Shown here one piece after another: positions 19,930 through 33,655 of a DNA stretch of 64,000 bases. The notes below the pieces were generated by a model that made no database searches, had not been told where the DNA came from, and saw nothing but the letters and a program-made list of their open reading frames with translations. The stretch spans positions 36,411,171 through 36,475,170 of the forward strand of contig CM060194.1 of assembly GCA_030549335.1 (NCBI GenBank), read 5' to 3'. The position numbers were made by a program, and so were the translations under genes. Every line of letters starts with the position of its first letter. Positions within the stretch are counted from its first letter, which is position 1. Origin of the DNA: Pontederia crassipes. Taxonomy: Eukaryota; Streptophyta; Magnoliopsida; Commelinales; Pontederiaceae.

Positions 19930-22900
19930 AATTGAACCAAGAATGAATATTCATATATAGTGAACTTCACAACAACATATCAATTTGGCATTATAAGAAG
20001 AGTGAGAGTGTTATTCTACAAAACCACATCGGTCAAGTGAGATTGACTTACAATAAATGATCGTAGGAATTGCAGAAATTCTGATTCTAAATCATCTAAT
20101 GGAATTAATGGGGATAGTCATATTACCCGAATTGGCATAAGAACTATGCTTCGAGATCATGAAGTCATAATAGGAGGGCATTGATGCCTGGGCGGATAAA
20201 TGTAATGTCGATGGCTATATAATCCGGTCAAATTGGATGAAATAATGGAGATTGGGAGTCCCTTAAATCTTAATCCCTCTTCTCAACTCTCCTCTCCTTT
20301 ATCTTTGTGTCTGGCATTCTCTGCCGTCGGTCTCTCCTATCAGGTTCTCTCCTTGTCTCTCTCGTTCCTTTTCACCGTAAGTGACATGTTATCTACCTCC
20401 ACATTTCTCTATCTCTCTTTGTATGTGTGTACTCTCTCCTTTCTTTTCGTCCAAGCTTCTCTCTCTTTGTCCCTCTCCCTCTACCTCCCTTAGCCACGTC
20501 CGCTCCTCTATATATAGCTTTGAAAGGTATTTCATTTCCTCGGAGATATCCATTATTATTTGTATGTGTAGCACTTGATTCTGTATGCCTTCTCATGGTG
20601 AGAACTTGATTGTCGACGGATGGGCCTAATTTGCTTGTTTTTAACTCGTGGATATATAGTTTGCATGACCGTAATTATGAGCAATTATTAAAAAAATTAT
20701 ATATGCTGAGGTTGGGGTCGGCACCTACCCGAATTGAGTGAAGTCTATCAATTGCAAAAAAAAAAAAAAAAATGAGACTGAGGTGTGTTTTAGAATTGTA
20801 ACGCACCCGATCCCAATTGAGTGAAGTCTATCAATTGCAAAAAAATGAGACTGAGATGTGTTTTAGAATTGTAACGCAAGTGGCAACTAAGATTTTTAAA
20901 GTATTTTTTCTCACCTTGTGATATCTACTCATGTCAATGCGAAAAATAGACGATATATCTTCTTATTTTAAAAATGTAAATATTGGCTAGATCTAGTTCT
21001 TCATTGTATAAAAAAAATCACTTTTAATTGTTATATAAATATCCATAGTCACATTAATATTATATTTTTTAAGAAATAACCTAAGAAACTTGTGTTTTAT
21101 TTAACTAATATAAGTAAGATATCTAATATGAATTAAAATTTCCTACCATTATTATTCAATTATGTTTGCTGTCTAGGTGGGATCTTTTTTTTTTTTTTGA
21201 TAAGATAAAGGGTTTCACATCTATTTTTTATTTATTAAAAAATTCGTAAGCCGCTATTATAATCTTATCAATATAACATTTATCTTTCTTTTTTGTTTTT
21301 AGCCATTATCAATATGCGTTGAGGCCATATTGTCCATAAAAACATAATTGTTTGTATGGAGCCGCATATGAATTTTGCAATGTGATGTAACGCAATGACG
21401 CACATCATCACTCAGAGGTCAAGAGACCACTAGTTCAAATTTCACTAACAAGATGTTTATTTTTAATCTCTAATTTTCTTACATTAGATCTATGGACCTC
21501 TCTATATACTGAAAAATGAGCCAATAGGCAATGAGATTCGAAGATCTATATATAATATTATATTCATCTTGAATAAGAAGATAACTATTGCTTTGATTGG
21601 TTTCGACGCGGTGCATTTGTGCATTCACCACTTATGACAGTTATTTTTTTTTAAGTTCTTTCGTCTCCTTTTTTTCATTTTTTTTGTCTATACAAAAATA
21701 TTACATATATTTTTATCATTAATTTATTAGGTTTTACCGTTTTGGCATATAATAGCATTATTTTTTCACATGCAACCATAATTCATCCATGGGTTCCAAG
21801 CACATAGTTTTATAACAAAAATTCTTTTTTTTTCAAAAATGTAATTGTGCATAATCTACATTGTTTATAACTTATTTTTCATAGGATAATTATGTCATTA
21901 TTAAAAGTTATGTAACATGAAAATTTTATTAGATCAATTTTTAAAATTATCATCTCATTTTTTATACTAAAAATTATTATTTTTATTACGATAATATGAA
22001 TTATTGAGTAAATATATATTTAACAAATTACTATTTTTTCAGTTTGATTTATATAAAATCTTATATAGATGGATCTTTGGATTAGAAATTTTTGCTAAAG
22101 AAAATTAATTCAAAAACTTAGAACAAAAATTATAGGAGTATAAAAAGTTTCAAAATATTCATTAGTGAGCCCAATGAAAATTATTGTTGGCTCCGCCATT
22201 TAATACGTATAAGTGTAAGTTATTGTCATAATATAAAATATGAAATATTAAAATTCAAATAAATATAATATTTTTAACAACATATCATCATAATCATTTA
22301 AATATCATGTTTGTTTAATTTATTTATAACACGATCCTCCAGGTTAAAGAAATTTAGTTTTAAAACCATATATTATTTTCTATTATTATCTTTTAAACAT
22401 AAAAGTATTGTTAAAAATTAAAATCTTTGCAGATGCATTTAACAGAAATGAGTTCTACTTCAAAGGTTCATTTTTTTAGTTATCTCGGGTATGACAAGTT
22501 TTTCTTTATAATAAATCGTGGTCTTATTTTTGAGAGCTAACGAAAAAAAAAAAGACCATAATTTACTTTATAGAAAAGACAATCATTTAAGAGACAAGTC
22601 TTGGTTTCAGAATTCCAGACATTATTATTAGTTTGCAAGTTAAGAACACAAAATTCTCCAAAATATATACAAATAAAAAAGAATTAAAAAACATCTTTTA
22701 ATCTCTCCAAGTCTTGATAACTGACCTTGAGAAATTGCTATTAGTTGTAAGTTAGGAACATCAAGCCCTAAAAAATATACAGATATTTGCATCTTAACAA
22801 GGATCCAGGGGTAAAGGGGTTTTACCTCTGCTACAAGATCGAAACCTAAATCTCCGTATATCCATATACAGTTTATGCCAATCAGAAAGTATTACTGGTG

Positions 22901-22930
22901 ACTGTACGTGTATATTGTTTTAAGCTGCTG
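19930..22930. other. Spacer downstream of the ATG18-like gene
   Basis: No gene seen. The first part (19,930-20,620) may be the 3' end and LTR of the copia relic: AAGTGAGATTGAC at about 20035 resembles a copia polypurine tract, and GGCTATATAATCC (20212-20224) a TATA box, but no LTR pair is visible. A C/T-rich stretch spans 20,270-20,510. A SINE-like phrase with a weak tRNA B-box (AGTTCAAATTTC, 21431-21442) is too poor to call. The rest is AT-rich. Confidence 0.4.
20732..20878 (+). repeat. Tandem duplication, about 75 bp
   Basis: AATTGAGTGAAGTCTATCAA, then TTGC, a poly-A run, GAGACTGAGGTG and TTTTAGAATTGTAACGCA occurs at about 20732-20805 and again at about 20815-20878. The copies differ mainly in poly-A length (16 or more against 7). 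Confidence 0.9.
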
Positions 22931-22954
22931 TTCCTAATTACAAGTAGGCAACGT

Positions 22955-22960
22955 TTTATT
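22955..22960 (-). terminator. Candidate polyadenylation signal of the ATG18-like gene
   Basis: AATAAA on minus, 20 nt after the TAA stop. It is close to the stop, so a later signal may be used instead. Confidence 0.35.
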
Positions 22961-22980
22961 TGATCATGAGATTGCGCACG

Positions 22981-25900
22981 TTAATATTTGTCAGGTTCTG
23001 GAAACTGGACACACTCCTCCTGTTTCATCTCTCCTTTCATAGGATCGAAGCTGCATCTGTAAAATCTGTAAATAAACAAAGGAATAAAAAAGTTGCAGAG
23101 GTCACTACTAGGAAAATCAATATGACAACAACAATTATAACAAATTTAAGGTCATTGGTTCCAAATTCCAAAGATTATTAGAAAAATTATTATCAAATCA
23201 ATATTACTCACAAGAAAATATTATCATATCAATGTTTCTAGTACTACAGATTATAAAGGAAAAGGCTAACTATCCTGCAAAACCACAGAATCAGTAATGA
23301 ACATTTGACACCAATGCAAACATGTCATTGCAAGTGGTTATGTTAGAAAATTTATAATTGCAGATAAAACATTTGCACATATCAGGAGAACGTTATTCTT
23401 TCTTCTCTTTTGGAAAGAGTTCTGATATATACTTATAATAGACAATAAGATACAACTATTGCTATGAATTCTGAAGGAAACAATTCTTCCTGAATAATAG
23501 GTACAGCTTCAAAACACAGAAAATGCACATTTCAAATAAGAAAAGAATATCTGAATTTAAATTGGAAAATGAGCAAACAGTAAAACACTTAGCTAGCAAA
23601 TGTGAATTCATATTAAAAAAAGAGGTTTATAGATTGCAGAAAACTGTTAACATATACTTCTAATTAAGAAAAAGTGATGAGATAGATTCTCCAGCAAATG
23701 CACGTTCATTTAAGGTGAAGTGCCATCATAAGTGGCCAGCAATCAAACATCACAAACACAACACTTCATAATTGGAACTCTGAGCATGTTCTGCATTTTA
23801 ATTGGAACTCTGAGGAAGATGGGGGAATCATCAATAGACATACATGACGGATGAAAAGAAGTATCTTCTACATTCTAATTGGAACTCTGAGCAAGATATG
23901 GAAAGTTACCTGCCATTCATGCCAAGTATCATAACAGTGTTACGAGCTCCAAATGTGACAATGTATCGTACTACTTCAGGCAAACGAAACTGAGCAAATG
24001 ACCACTCAGAACTAAAATATTTTGGTAGAGCACCTGGTAATATCAAGAACATAACATATTCATTCAACATAAACATCCTAAATTGTTTTCAGATTTTGAA
24101 ACTAAAAAATATGATGGATGAGAAAACATCAATATCCTATGCTCATCTACATCAACAAATGAATAACTTCAAATAACATAAACCAAGAAAGCTTCTAGAA
24201 GCCATACTAGAAAACATCTATCTTTTTTTTTTATGTACTCTGATGATAGTATGAGCAGTTTTTTGGAATTGTCAATAAAATCTAATGAACGGTTAGGAAC
24301 ACAAAAGTACACAAAGGATTTGTAACGAAGATAATGTAAAATATCAAAAAAAGATATTTCTGCATAAAATAAAAGGAATTAAAATAGGGGCTTTGTGAGA
24401 ACATCTATTCTTTCTTTTCAGTTATCAAAACGGGAAGGAAAAAGTATATCTTGCAGAGGATATCCTGACCTTTAAGAAAAGAAAAACGATTAAAACCCGC
24501 TTTTATGGCACCACCCTGAGCAATGCCTGGGTTTCGACTATAAGATGAATCTTCCTGAAGCTTTTTAACCCTGAGGCCAAATAAATGAACAGTTCCTTTA
24601 TCACTAGATACTGCTAACCACTGGGAATTTGGGGAAAATGCTATGCTGTATATTTCAGCTCTTTCAGATCCTCTGCGTACCTGTAATATGTGAAAATAAT
24701 AAAAGAAATGAGTTTTCATGAAAAGGTAAAGTGGTTATAAAAGAATAAATTGTATGTGCTCGGGGTAAGGGAAGGTCGCGCATTCGGACAGATTGTTGCT
24801 ACCAAAACGGTGGAAATGTAACATCACTACTTCCTAAAAGAAGGCAATAGTAAAATTTCTTTGAGTTTAAGAACTCATGATCATGCATCAGACAGCAACC
24901 AAAATGATAATGAAAGGTAAAAGGGAAAGATAATTAGATAAAATCACAAAAGATAGAAGGGATCATCAACAACTAGTGTTTTTTCCTTTTGTTTGAAGTG
25001 GGAGATATTACTGGACAAGCCATAAATATAAGAAAGGAAGAGGCAGGCTGGTGAACTAAAATCCTGATCTTTAATCTGATGATAAATTGAAAATTTATGA
25101 ATTGAACTTTAAGAGGTTCTACTAACACAAATGCTTTAGATCGAATTTTTGTTCTCTAGTGGCCTATTGATGCAATATTGATCTTAAAGGTCATCATATC
25201 ACTGTGACACTTTGTCCTTGCAACTCTTCTAGAACTCGATCAAAATGAGATCATATTTGTAATACCCAATCGCCGACATATTTCCTTATAGGCAATCATA
25301 ATTTTATAAACTGAAAAATGAAAAATGCAGTTGCGACCATATAGAAATGATGTAAAAGAATAGTAGAAAACATAAAAATACAATGCATACTATTGAATGC
25401 TAGACTTACCTCTTGAAGATGGGTTCCATCCCTGGTGTCAAAGATCCTAATTAGAGTGCCCTTTATACTTGCAGTGGCAAGAATCGCACCATCTGGAGTT
25501 AGGGCTAGGCAAGCAAGTTCAGAATCATGAGCAGTAAAGCCTATGATCTTCTTATCAAAGTTTTGGATGCGAACTTGTCCCTTTTGCAGACCAGGCAAAA
25601 CCAGAACGGGCGTATCATTACTAGAAGAGATGCAACAAAGACCTTTTGGATTAGAGCAAGTTTCAAATTGATGAAGAAGCCCCAAATTAACAAAGTTGTA
25701 CACATATATCTTGTGTTCCACAACCACCACAACCACATCGCTTCTCAACCTTACTCCCATGACAGGAGACCTGAATGCGAACTCGCCAATGCAGCGGCTC
25801 TGATGGTCGTCCCAAATCATCACTCTGTTCGGCGGGTACTGCTTGTTATCGACGCCTCCCACGACGGCCATCAGATTGCTCCTGTACAACATCTCGACTA

Positions 25901-26144
25901 CGGCGAAACCGCCGCCCTGCAAGTCCCGCCGTATGGTCTCCTTGAAAGGCTCGCAGTTGTATATCCTGAACCCGGAACTCGTGGCAGCGATGAAGCAGCC
26001 GCTGTCTTGGTTCCACGCCACCGAAAGGAGTTGGGTTTGGCCGAGGCCATTGACGTTAACATCAGAAGGCTGCCGCGAGGCCGCCGCCTGCTGAAGCGTC
26101 CCCAGCCGCGTCGGCGGCTGATACAGCGGCTCGGAGGTCATCAT
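22981..26144 (-). CDS. ATG18: ATG18-like autophagy PROPPIN (WD40), four coding exons
   Basis: PROPPINs bind phosphoinositides on autophagic membranes and help lipid transfer and phagophore growth. Coding exons on minus are 26144-25410, 24680-24470, 24033-23910 and 23065-22981, all with GT-AG introns and matching phases, giving 384 aa, near the usual ATG18 size. Exon 1 has WD40 blades with [26 protein letters not shown] and [20 protein letters not shown]. The lipid-binding Arg pair spans the first intron, giving LQE then [18 protein letters not shown], where VRRG corresponds to the F/L-RRG motif. Then follow [52 protein letters not shown] and the terminal [12 protein letters not shown]. The start is the first of two adjacent ATGs; the open frame continues upstream through probable intron sequence. 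The ATG18 subtype cannot be fixed by eye. All landmarks are intact, so it is probably functional. Confidence 0.93.
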
Positions 26145-26167
26145 CGCTGCTAAGCACTCGTCCCAAT

Positions 26168-26452
26168 CTGGTCCTCCGAGAAAAAAAAACCAAAATTTCC
26201 TTAAACATTTCACAAAAAAAAAAAAAAACGGAAAGTTCAATCAGAAAAAAAAAACTGGTGCCCGAGCAAATATATCGAGGAACCAAAATTGAACGAAGGC
26301 AACTCTAACTTTGCATTGCTTCCATAACCTTAGAATCTAAAGACGTAAAAGTTTGAGAAACAGCACCATGAATTAATCAGGGAACAAAAAGCAGCGATAG
26401 ATGCACAGTACAGTCCGATCAATGCAGCAATTTTGGATCACAAGTTGCTTAC
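26168..26452 (-). other. Probable 5' UTR intron of the ATG18-like gene
   Basis: On minus a donor CT|GTAAGC lies at 26453/26452. A pyrimidine-rich stretch ending GGACCAG (acceptor at 26168) lies 23 bp upstream of the start codon. This would explain why the reading frame upstream of the ATG is T-rich with Phe runs. Inferred from signals only. Confidence 0.5.
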
Positions 26453-26554
26453 AGAAAGGGGGGGTGGGGGGGGCACTGAATCTTCAACGATCAAAAAAGC
26501 TTCCCCTGGGAACAGAAACCTAACAATGGAGGAGGTGAAGGTTCATGGCTGCGC

Positions 26555-26560
26555 TTTATA
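26555..26560 (-). promoter_or_regulatory. Candidate TATA box of the ATG18-like gene
   Basis: CGATATAAAGCGC on the minus strand. Transcription would begin about 25-30 bp further left, near 26,525, before a pyrimidine-rich leader (CCTTCACCTCCTCC). The 200 bp upstream are unusually GC-rich for this region. Confidence 0.5.
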
Positions 26561-26997
26561 TCGATGGCTTGACACCGAAGACAAAGGCACGGGAAGTTGT
26601 AACCGAAGACGTACACCGCGCAACGGAATCGACGGCTAAGAACGAGGGGCCGTCAGCCGTAGCGAGAAACCTAGCCGTTGATTTCGGAGTCGTGTCTCGA
26701 TTCGGAGTCCCGGGAGGAGTCGCGCAAATTTACGACCTCGACGTATATGCAAACTGTGAAATTTGGGTCCGATAATAACCCGCAACCGAAGGGGTTATCA
26801 AATCCGATTAGAGTTGTCTTTTTTATCTTGAAGTATTTGAAGGAAAAGTTTAAAAGTGTATATATAATTTTAAACATATAAAATTATTATGTTAAATCAA
26901 ATTATTTATAATTGGTCAATATATTTTAAATGAGAACTATGATAATGATATATCATTAAATTACAATACTCATATAATAACTATAACCGATAATAAT

Positions 26998-27549
26998 CAA
27001 TGTTGTCAGGCCCGGCTCGACCGATCGGATCGGTCAGACTGGTGTCCGAAGGCTTAAAACGGCCCACGGATCGATTGAAATTCGAGGAGGGATTTGACCA
27101 ACTCGGTTAAAACTCGGGTTCAATCGATCGACCCGATAGATTTGACAGACTCGATCGGATAAATTATTAAAATAAAAAAAATTAAAACATAAAAAATATT
27201 AAAATATTTAGATATATTATATATTTTTATTTGAAATTTATATTTTAATATCCTTTTGTCACATATATAAAATTTTTCGATATTTTTTTATTCATAACTA
27301 CCTAATAAGAATTATTTTATTTATGATGATGACTTTAATTTATGTTACTTTATTATATTATTTAATCTAAATTATTTTATTTTACTTTATTATAGTATAT
27401 TTTATATTTTTGTTAAATAAGATATTATATATTAATAATATTATAATAATCTATTTAACTTATTTTATTCTTTTATTAATTTATATTATCCAGTCCGATC
27501 TGATCCGTTGATCAATCCGGGTGGATGGCTAGACCAGGTCTTATAACAT
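26998..27549. mobile_element. Probable MITE with short imperfect inverted ends
   Basis: The left end CAATGTTGTCAGGCCCGG and the right end CCAGGTCTTATAACAT are imperfect inverses. Subterminal GC-rich stretches (CGATCGGATCGGTCAGACTG; CCAGTCCGATCTGATCCG) are also inverted, and the core is AT-rich. TAATAAT lies on both sides (26991-26997 and 27550-27556), but in AT-rich DNA this is weak evidence for a target duplication. A hAT-type MITE is likely. Confidence 0.6.
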
Positions 27550-27556
27550 TAATAAT

Positions 27557-28928
27557 AACTGATCCTCATTAAGTAATAATACTAATAATATTTAATATGA
27601 ATAATGATAATTATTACTATTATTGGTTGTTATAAGGAGTACTATAATATTTTGTATTTTATCTTTTATGGAATTTAAAAGTCAGATTGTCACATAATAA
27701 GAAATGTATATTGTTGGACAATTCAATTTGATTATAAACTAAACCAAACAAATGAGATAATGTTGTAAGCCTACACAACTTTAAGCCTAGCCAAGAAAAA
27801 AAATTACCTGTACAGAATAATTACATGTTATAAAAAATATTAATACTCTTTTTAGTAATCTAATATCAATGAATTTATTTATCTGAAATATATTACCTAT
27901 AATAATTTACATATTTTTTTTAAAAAATAAACCTTAATTTACTTCACCTTCCAATCCTAGTTATGTTCACTTTTATCCTTCTCCTAGCTATTTCTTTGGT
28001 TTTTTAATACCTACTTCGGACCCATGAGTTCAAAATTATTAGCACCCATCAAAGTAAAAAATCAAAGTGACAGCTCCAAAGATTAAGGCCGAAGCTACCA
28101 ACCAACTTGGGTTACATATTTCCTTTTTTGTTTATTCGTTTCCTCTCTTAACATTTTTTTTCTTCCCATTCAATTCCTTTCCTATTTCACATCTCATATT
28201 TAAGTTTTCGTATTCCATGCTAAAATGTATTTCTGTTCATTTCATTTTGATAAGGCATTGTATTTTTTTATATTTCTTTAGAAAAAATGAAAAAATCGGG
28301 TTAACCCAATTTGTTTGTTGAACCCAATTTTTTGTTGTTACGGTTCAGTTTAATTAGTTCCAAACTAGAAAACCTATTACAAATAACTTAAGAGTTATTA
28401 TGACGTTTCAGTAATATTTGCATTACTGGCATAAACAAACTTAAGTTTAAAGACATCTCAGTATTAGTTAAATATAAGCTTATGTATTTGTCATATTTAA
28501 GAAAAAAAGTGCAATAATAATATATAAGTTACATATATGGGATTAAATAGTATCAATTGGTTTCATTGCTCCCCTGATACATATTGCTGGATTAATTTAA
28601 TTACCTTAACCATGATCGGTTTAAGAGGTTTCAGCAAAACTTTTTGTTAGTAGTTTTCAGCAAAACTTTCTTTTCCCTTTTTTGACATATCATGCCCAAA
28701 CATGAGGGATCATAACACATGGACGTTCACCCTCCATCTAAGAAATTGTCTAATTATTCCTAACATTAAACAAACAATAGGTTACAGTTTGACACAATAA
28801 TAACACGCATGTTAGTTAGCGCTGCAGGCTAAATTTAACCTTGCTTGTATATCAGTATTACAGGCATGGTCTAAAAGACCAAACTAATATCGCTTTTAAT
28901 ATGCCTTGTAATTTTTATTGGGAAGCCC
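27557..28928. other. AT-rich spacer, no gene seen
   Basis: Low-complexity AT-rich sequence up to the gypsy element. A 20-bp phrase near 28,636 (TTCAGCAAAACTTT) is repeated at 28,658. Nothing else is supported. Confidence 0.5.
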
Positions 28929-31210
28929 TGTAACGCCCCCAAATCACACCTCGTCACGTGTCAGAATATGCTTCGAAAATACTACGGGTCATCCTTACGT
29001 ATACATCATATTGATAAAAAAGAAGACTTTGACTGGTCAATTCGACATCGATAAAAGCGGAAGACTAATCATTATTAAATAATAAAAGAATATAACATCA
29101 TAATATGCGGAAGACTGTCAAAGAATTTCATGTGAGTCCAAAGAAAAATTTGTACATCAAAATGAAGGACTCATGATACCCATGTGCAGTCACCTACGAG
29201 CTTGATATGTCACTGTTAATCACATTCATCATTAAAATCTGATCCTGCATTTAAGAACATGCAGGGGAGAACCTCCCTATGAGTTTTATAATTCAATATG
29301 AAAGTAAGATAGAAATAATCATAAGATCATAATACTATATAAGAATCATAAGGACATCGTCATCATCATATAAAAAAGAATTCTTATAATGTGTCATATG
29401 GATAAGAGATCACTAAGATCATAAGAAATTCATAGATCAAGATGTCATCTTCTTGCGATCATAAGATCAAAAGATCATGATAGATCATAATAAATCATCA
29501 TAGAATGACAAGAGTCGATTATCATAATTATGAGGTCATCATCATATAAAAAATCATGAGAGAATTGTATGAAGATAGAAAATTATGAATTGAATCATCT
29601 TCCTTAGACCATATTAAGCTTCATCTTCTTCATCATCTTATTATTCATCTTTGACTTATAGTGGAATATATTTCAACCCACAGGGAGACCTACCTCAACC
29701 CGTCCATCATCATCATCATAACTGGCAAAATCAGCCCATAACTGACCGTAATCAGCTCATAACTGACCGAGGTCAGCCCATAACTGGTCGTCATCAGTCA
29801 ATCATAAAAGGAGCTCTCCATTTAACATTTTTCATCTTTTATCTTGCAGCTTTTAATTTATCTTTTATTAGAACATAAGGATTATGATTAAGATTTGATC
29901 ATCATAAGAAAGGATCAACGAATCATACTGATCAATGGTCTTAATAATCATCATCATCATTATTATATAAGACTTAATCAGAGTTAAAAGATAGGATCAT
30001 AGAGAGAAATCAAAAATATATGAACATCATAATCATCATCGTCGTCATAAGGTAGATCAAGATCGATGGATATGAATCAGTGTTGTCATAGATATAATTG
30101 GATCTAAATTAAATCATCATAAGGTCATAATAGACATAATCATCATCATGACTTGGATCAGGATTAAGTACATGAATCAAAAGCATTAATAGCATAATTA
30201 TCATCATCATCAAGATATGAATTAAGTACGTAATCAATGATCAAAGGATTATAAAAATCAACTTAATTGCTTCGGAACTCGGACCGAGTAGGGGTGAAAC
30301 CCGGACCGAGTTTCGTAAGGCATCATCGGAGAAAATCAAAACATGACCTGGGTCGGGTGTAGGTCATACCTGGGCCGGGTTCATACTTAGTAGCATTGTC
30401 GGCCGATTCGACGAATCGGTCGACCGCTCGACAGAAGTCGCGGCCGAGCATGACTTTGTCGTGGAACTGCCCGGGTCGGGTCATCATTAACCCGGGCCGG
30501 GTTCTTCTTCGTTGCAGAGCTTTGAGCTCGTGACAATGGCGGACTCGACCGAGTTCCAATGAACTCGGTCAGAGTATAGACCTGTCCGGGTTGGGTTCTA
30601 GGGAACTCGGGTCAGGTTCCTCTTATGCAGAACTGCGCATGTGCACGGTGTGCATTCCGTCCATCTTTTTCGGTGACGGCCGACATCCATAATCATCAGA
30701 AATCAAGAAACTAATACTAGGCATAAACTATGACATACTTCGAGTCTAAAATCATGATTGTAGGAAGAATCTACCCTAGTTCCATACCTTGTAAGTTTCT
30801 GTTCAAGAAATCGTTTATTCTATTTTTTTCTTCCTCCTCTTCTTCTTCCTCTTTTTCTGGACGTTCCTCTCTGTCCAGGCATGTTGTCGTCGGTGTTCAC
30901 GTCTCCCAATTACCCTCCTATTGGTGGCAATAACTGGCGCGAGAGAGGGGGAGAGAGACGCACAAAAATGAGAAGAAATTAGGGCCGACTTGTGGGGAAA
31001 AATAAGGGGCTGGTTTGTTTGATTTGGCCTCATATTTATAAGAGAGGAATAAGAGTTGTTGGATTTAAATTTCTTTCAGATTTGTTTCCAACTTATCTTC
31101 CTTGATTTGGTTTTATCTTTATTCCCTTTTTCTTTTTTTTCTCTCTCTCTTCAATTTGGTTTCAATCTTTTATTTTATATCTTTTTTTTCCAACAAAATC
31201 GGGTGTTACA
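28929..31210 (-). repeat. Gypsy 3' LTR
   Basis: Direct repeat partner of 34533-36884, 2,282 bp. It is rich in CATCAT/GATCATAA words (29,300-30,240) and has a GC-rich part (30,280-30,640) with CCGGGTCGGGT-type repeats. Short open frames in this part are not genes. Confidence 0.88.
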
Positions 31211-33239
31211 TCATAAATCTCTTAAAATAAAATTCATCCTCGAATTTAGTTCTCGGGTAGAAGCTTACTAACAAGAAGAAAATTTCTTGTTCATTTGTGC
31301 GATGGTCCATCTTATACTTGGAAAGACATTTTTCTCGTCATCGTTCCATCTTTATCATCTTAAGGACATAGTCATTTCGTCATCATATGCATTGCGACGA
31401 TGTGTCCTTTTAGGACGAAGGTCCTTTTATCATATAACATTTTTCTTCATCTTTTCTTTCATCGTATGGTTCATTTTTTTCATTTTTCCTTTGTTATAAT
31501 TGGGAAACAAAATCTACTTCAGCCAACACAATAATGTGTTGCTATCCAAATCGTCCATATGTCACTTGGAGAATTTCCTCATATGAGGGTTTAAACTCTT
31601 CTTTACATAAGTCATGACAATTCTCTTTTCATCTTGTATCTTCTTTAACCTAACATCCTAACTTTTGGTCACAAGGGACCAATTAAGACTTTTAGAAGCA
31701 AAATTCGCTTCAATCATCATGAGAAAACTTGAGGATGTCGTGACATGACATCATTTAGACATATTTCACTTTCCGATCAAATGAGTGATATGGATCAAAT
31801 ACCTTCTTAGTAGGAGGAACTTGGTTGGAGATACTTTTCATAAAACTTTATCTTTAGATTTAAAAATCCATCTACATCAGTCTTTTTTGGCATAAAATTT
31901 TATCATGCCTGAGCTGTCTTCATCCTCTTTATATCAATTCAATTTTTTTGGAATGTTCATTTTGTTTATCTCAGCTCTTTGGCATTTAGAAACTTCTTTT
32001 CGCCTACCTCATTCCTACATGTAAATAAGCAGTATGGTATCCTATACAATGCCTCGAAGGAAATCTTGCAAATGGCATAATCCTCCTTAACAATAGAAAT
32101 CATCATGAACAATGACATAGAATCAATATGCATCGATGGGTGAAAAAATAAGACCTTATCTTATTATTATTTCGATAAAAGTGATTATCATAATCATAAG
32201 CATATGGCATGATCATCGTCGATCATAAGATTAAGGGTCATCAAGGTAGCATATAGTATGATTGATTATACAACCATGGGACATCATAAGGAAATTAGGA
32301 AGATTGATTATTTGACATCTTAAGATAGATTATCATCATCCTAGAATCACTCATTTATTACGGGGTGGTCATCATGTAGATCATCATGTGGATCATTAAG
32401 ATCAACAATGGCACAACCTAGCATGGTAGGAGAAACTTTATCGTGAGGGTCATTAAGTATAATCCATCATCATTGGTAGTCACAATCTTTATAAAATAAA
32501 ATTGTTCATAATTCATATAATCATATACATGATCGTAATGATCATTAAGATTAGCATTTACATCAATAGATAAAAGTGTCATCCTAGATAATGCCATCCT
32601 TATATAAAAATTATTAATGTCGTGCATCATCTTTTCATAAGGTTTCTGGTACTCTACCTTTTTCATATTGACATACCAGGTACTTAGGACATACTTTTGT
32701 ATCTCCATGTTTCATGTCATTGCTATTTGTTCATCCTTATACATCTGTGCACTTCCCAAATGAATCGCAACCCAGACTTATGGTTACATCCTTATACTTC
32801 TTGTACTTTTCAAATGGATAGTAACCCAAGCTTATAATATTCCTTTAATACTTTTTTCTTAAAAGGCATAATCCCCAATGGATCGCAACCCAGGCTTAGA
32901 ACATTTGTGTAATACTTCCTCTTTTAAGGCTTCGTCATTTGGGTTCCACATGTTTGTTCATATTCACGCAGTCTCATTGAAGCCTAATGAGCCTTCCTTC
33001 TTGTATTTGAGTGCATGTGGAATAGAATTTGTTACCATTGTGGTAATTTACGAGGAACTCATAATCTTTTAGAAACTTCATATAAGTAGTATTTCAGAAT
33101 AATACTATAACCTCAAAATCCTTCCTGAATAATTGAGGATAATACCACAACTCATTTGAGTTCCTAAGTTAGTTGTTTCATCTTATACTTCTTTAATCAT
33201 TTTTTTTTTCATGTGAATTTATGCTATCTTAGTACCATC

Positions 33240-33655
33240 AATACCAATTCACATATGTTCCTTATATTGCTTTAGGGATAGTCCGAACACCATGTTCATG
33301 AGGTCCATATAAGTTTGAGGGTGTTCGTTAGTCCAGTGACATCACTAAATTCATAGTGATTATACATCGACATAAAAAATATCTTCATCATATCTTATTC
33401 AACAATCCGAAGCTATCGGTACTCACTTCATAGGTCAACTTTGGAGAACATCCTGGTTTTAAATAGGTCATCCATACATGGAAATAGATACTTGTGCCTT
33501 GATGGTTGTTTTATTTAACAACTTGTAAATAAATCTCTAAATTCATAGAGTCAACATTCTTCTTTACAAAAGAAGTGGAACATTCTAAAAATGAGACCCT
33601 TGGTTTCATAAACCCCTTGTCTTAAAATTACTAAATTTGACTCTTCAATTCATGT
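33240..33655 (-). pseudogene. Gypsy reverse transcriptase relic
   Basis: Minus-strand frames show ELKSQI, then KGFMKPRVSF, SFVKKNVDSMNLEIYLQVVK and YFHVWMTYLKP, followed by GVRTIPKAI. The order corresponds to the N-terminal half of gypsy reverse transcriptase, from the motif before VSPWGAP through the R(S/Q)GYHQ region. Stops are frequent, the catalytic YIDD motif is not readable, and integrase and chromodomain are not recognisable. Confidence 0.6.

Noticed and set aside
20233-20609. Overlapping Ser/Leu-rich frames of 60-86 codons
   Set aside because: Translation of a C/T-rich tract; open on both strands, with no domain.
21380-21480. tRNA-like or SINE-like B box (AGTTCAAATTTC)
   Set aside because: No A box, no cloverleaf and no A-tail with flanking duplication could be found.
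25527-26153. 208-codon plus-strand frame
   Set aside because: It is the antisense of the first exon of the ATG18-like gene; all conserved motifs are on minus.
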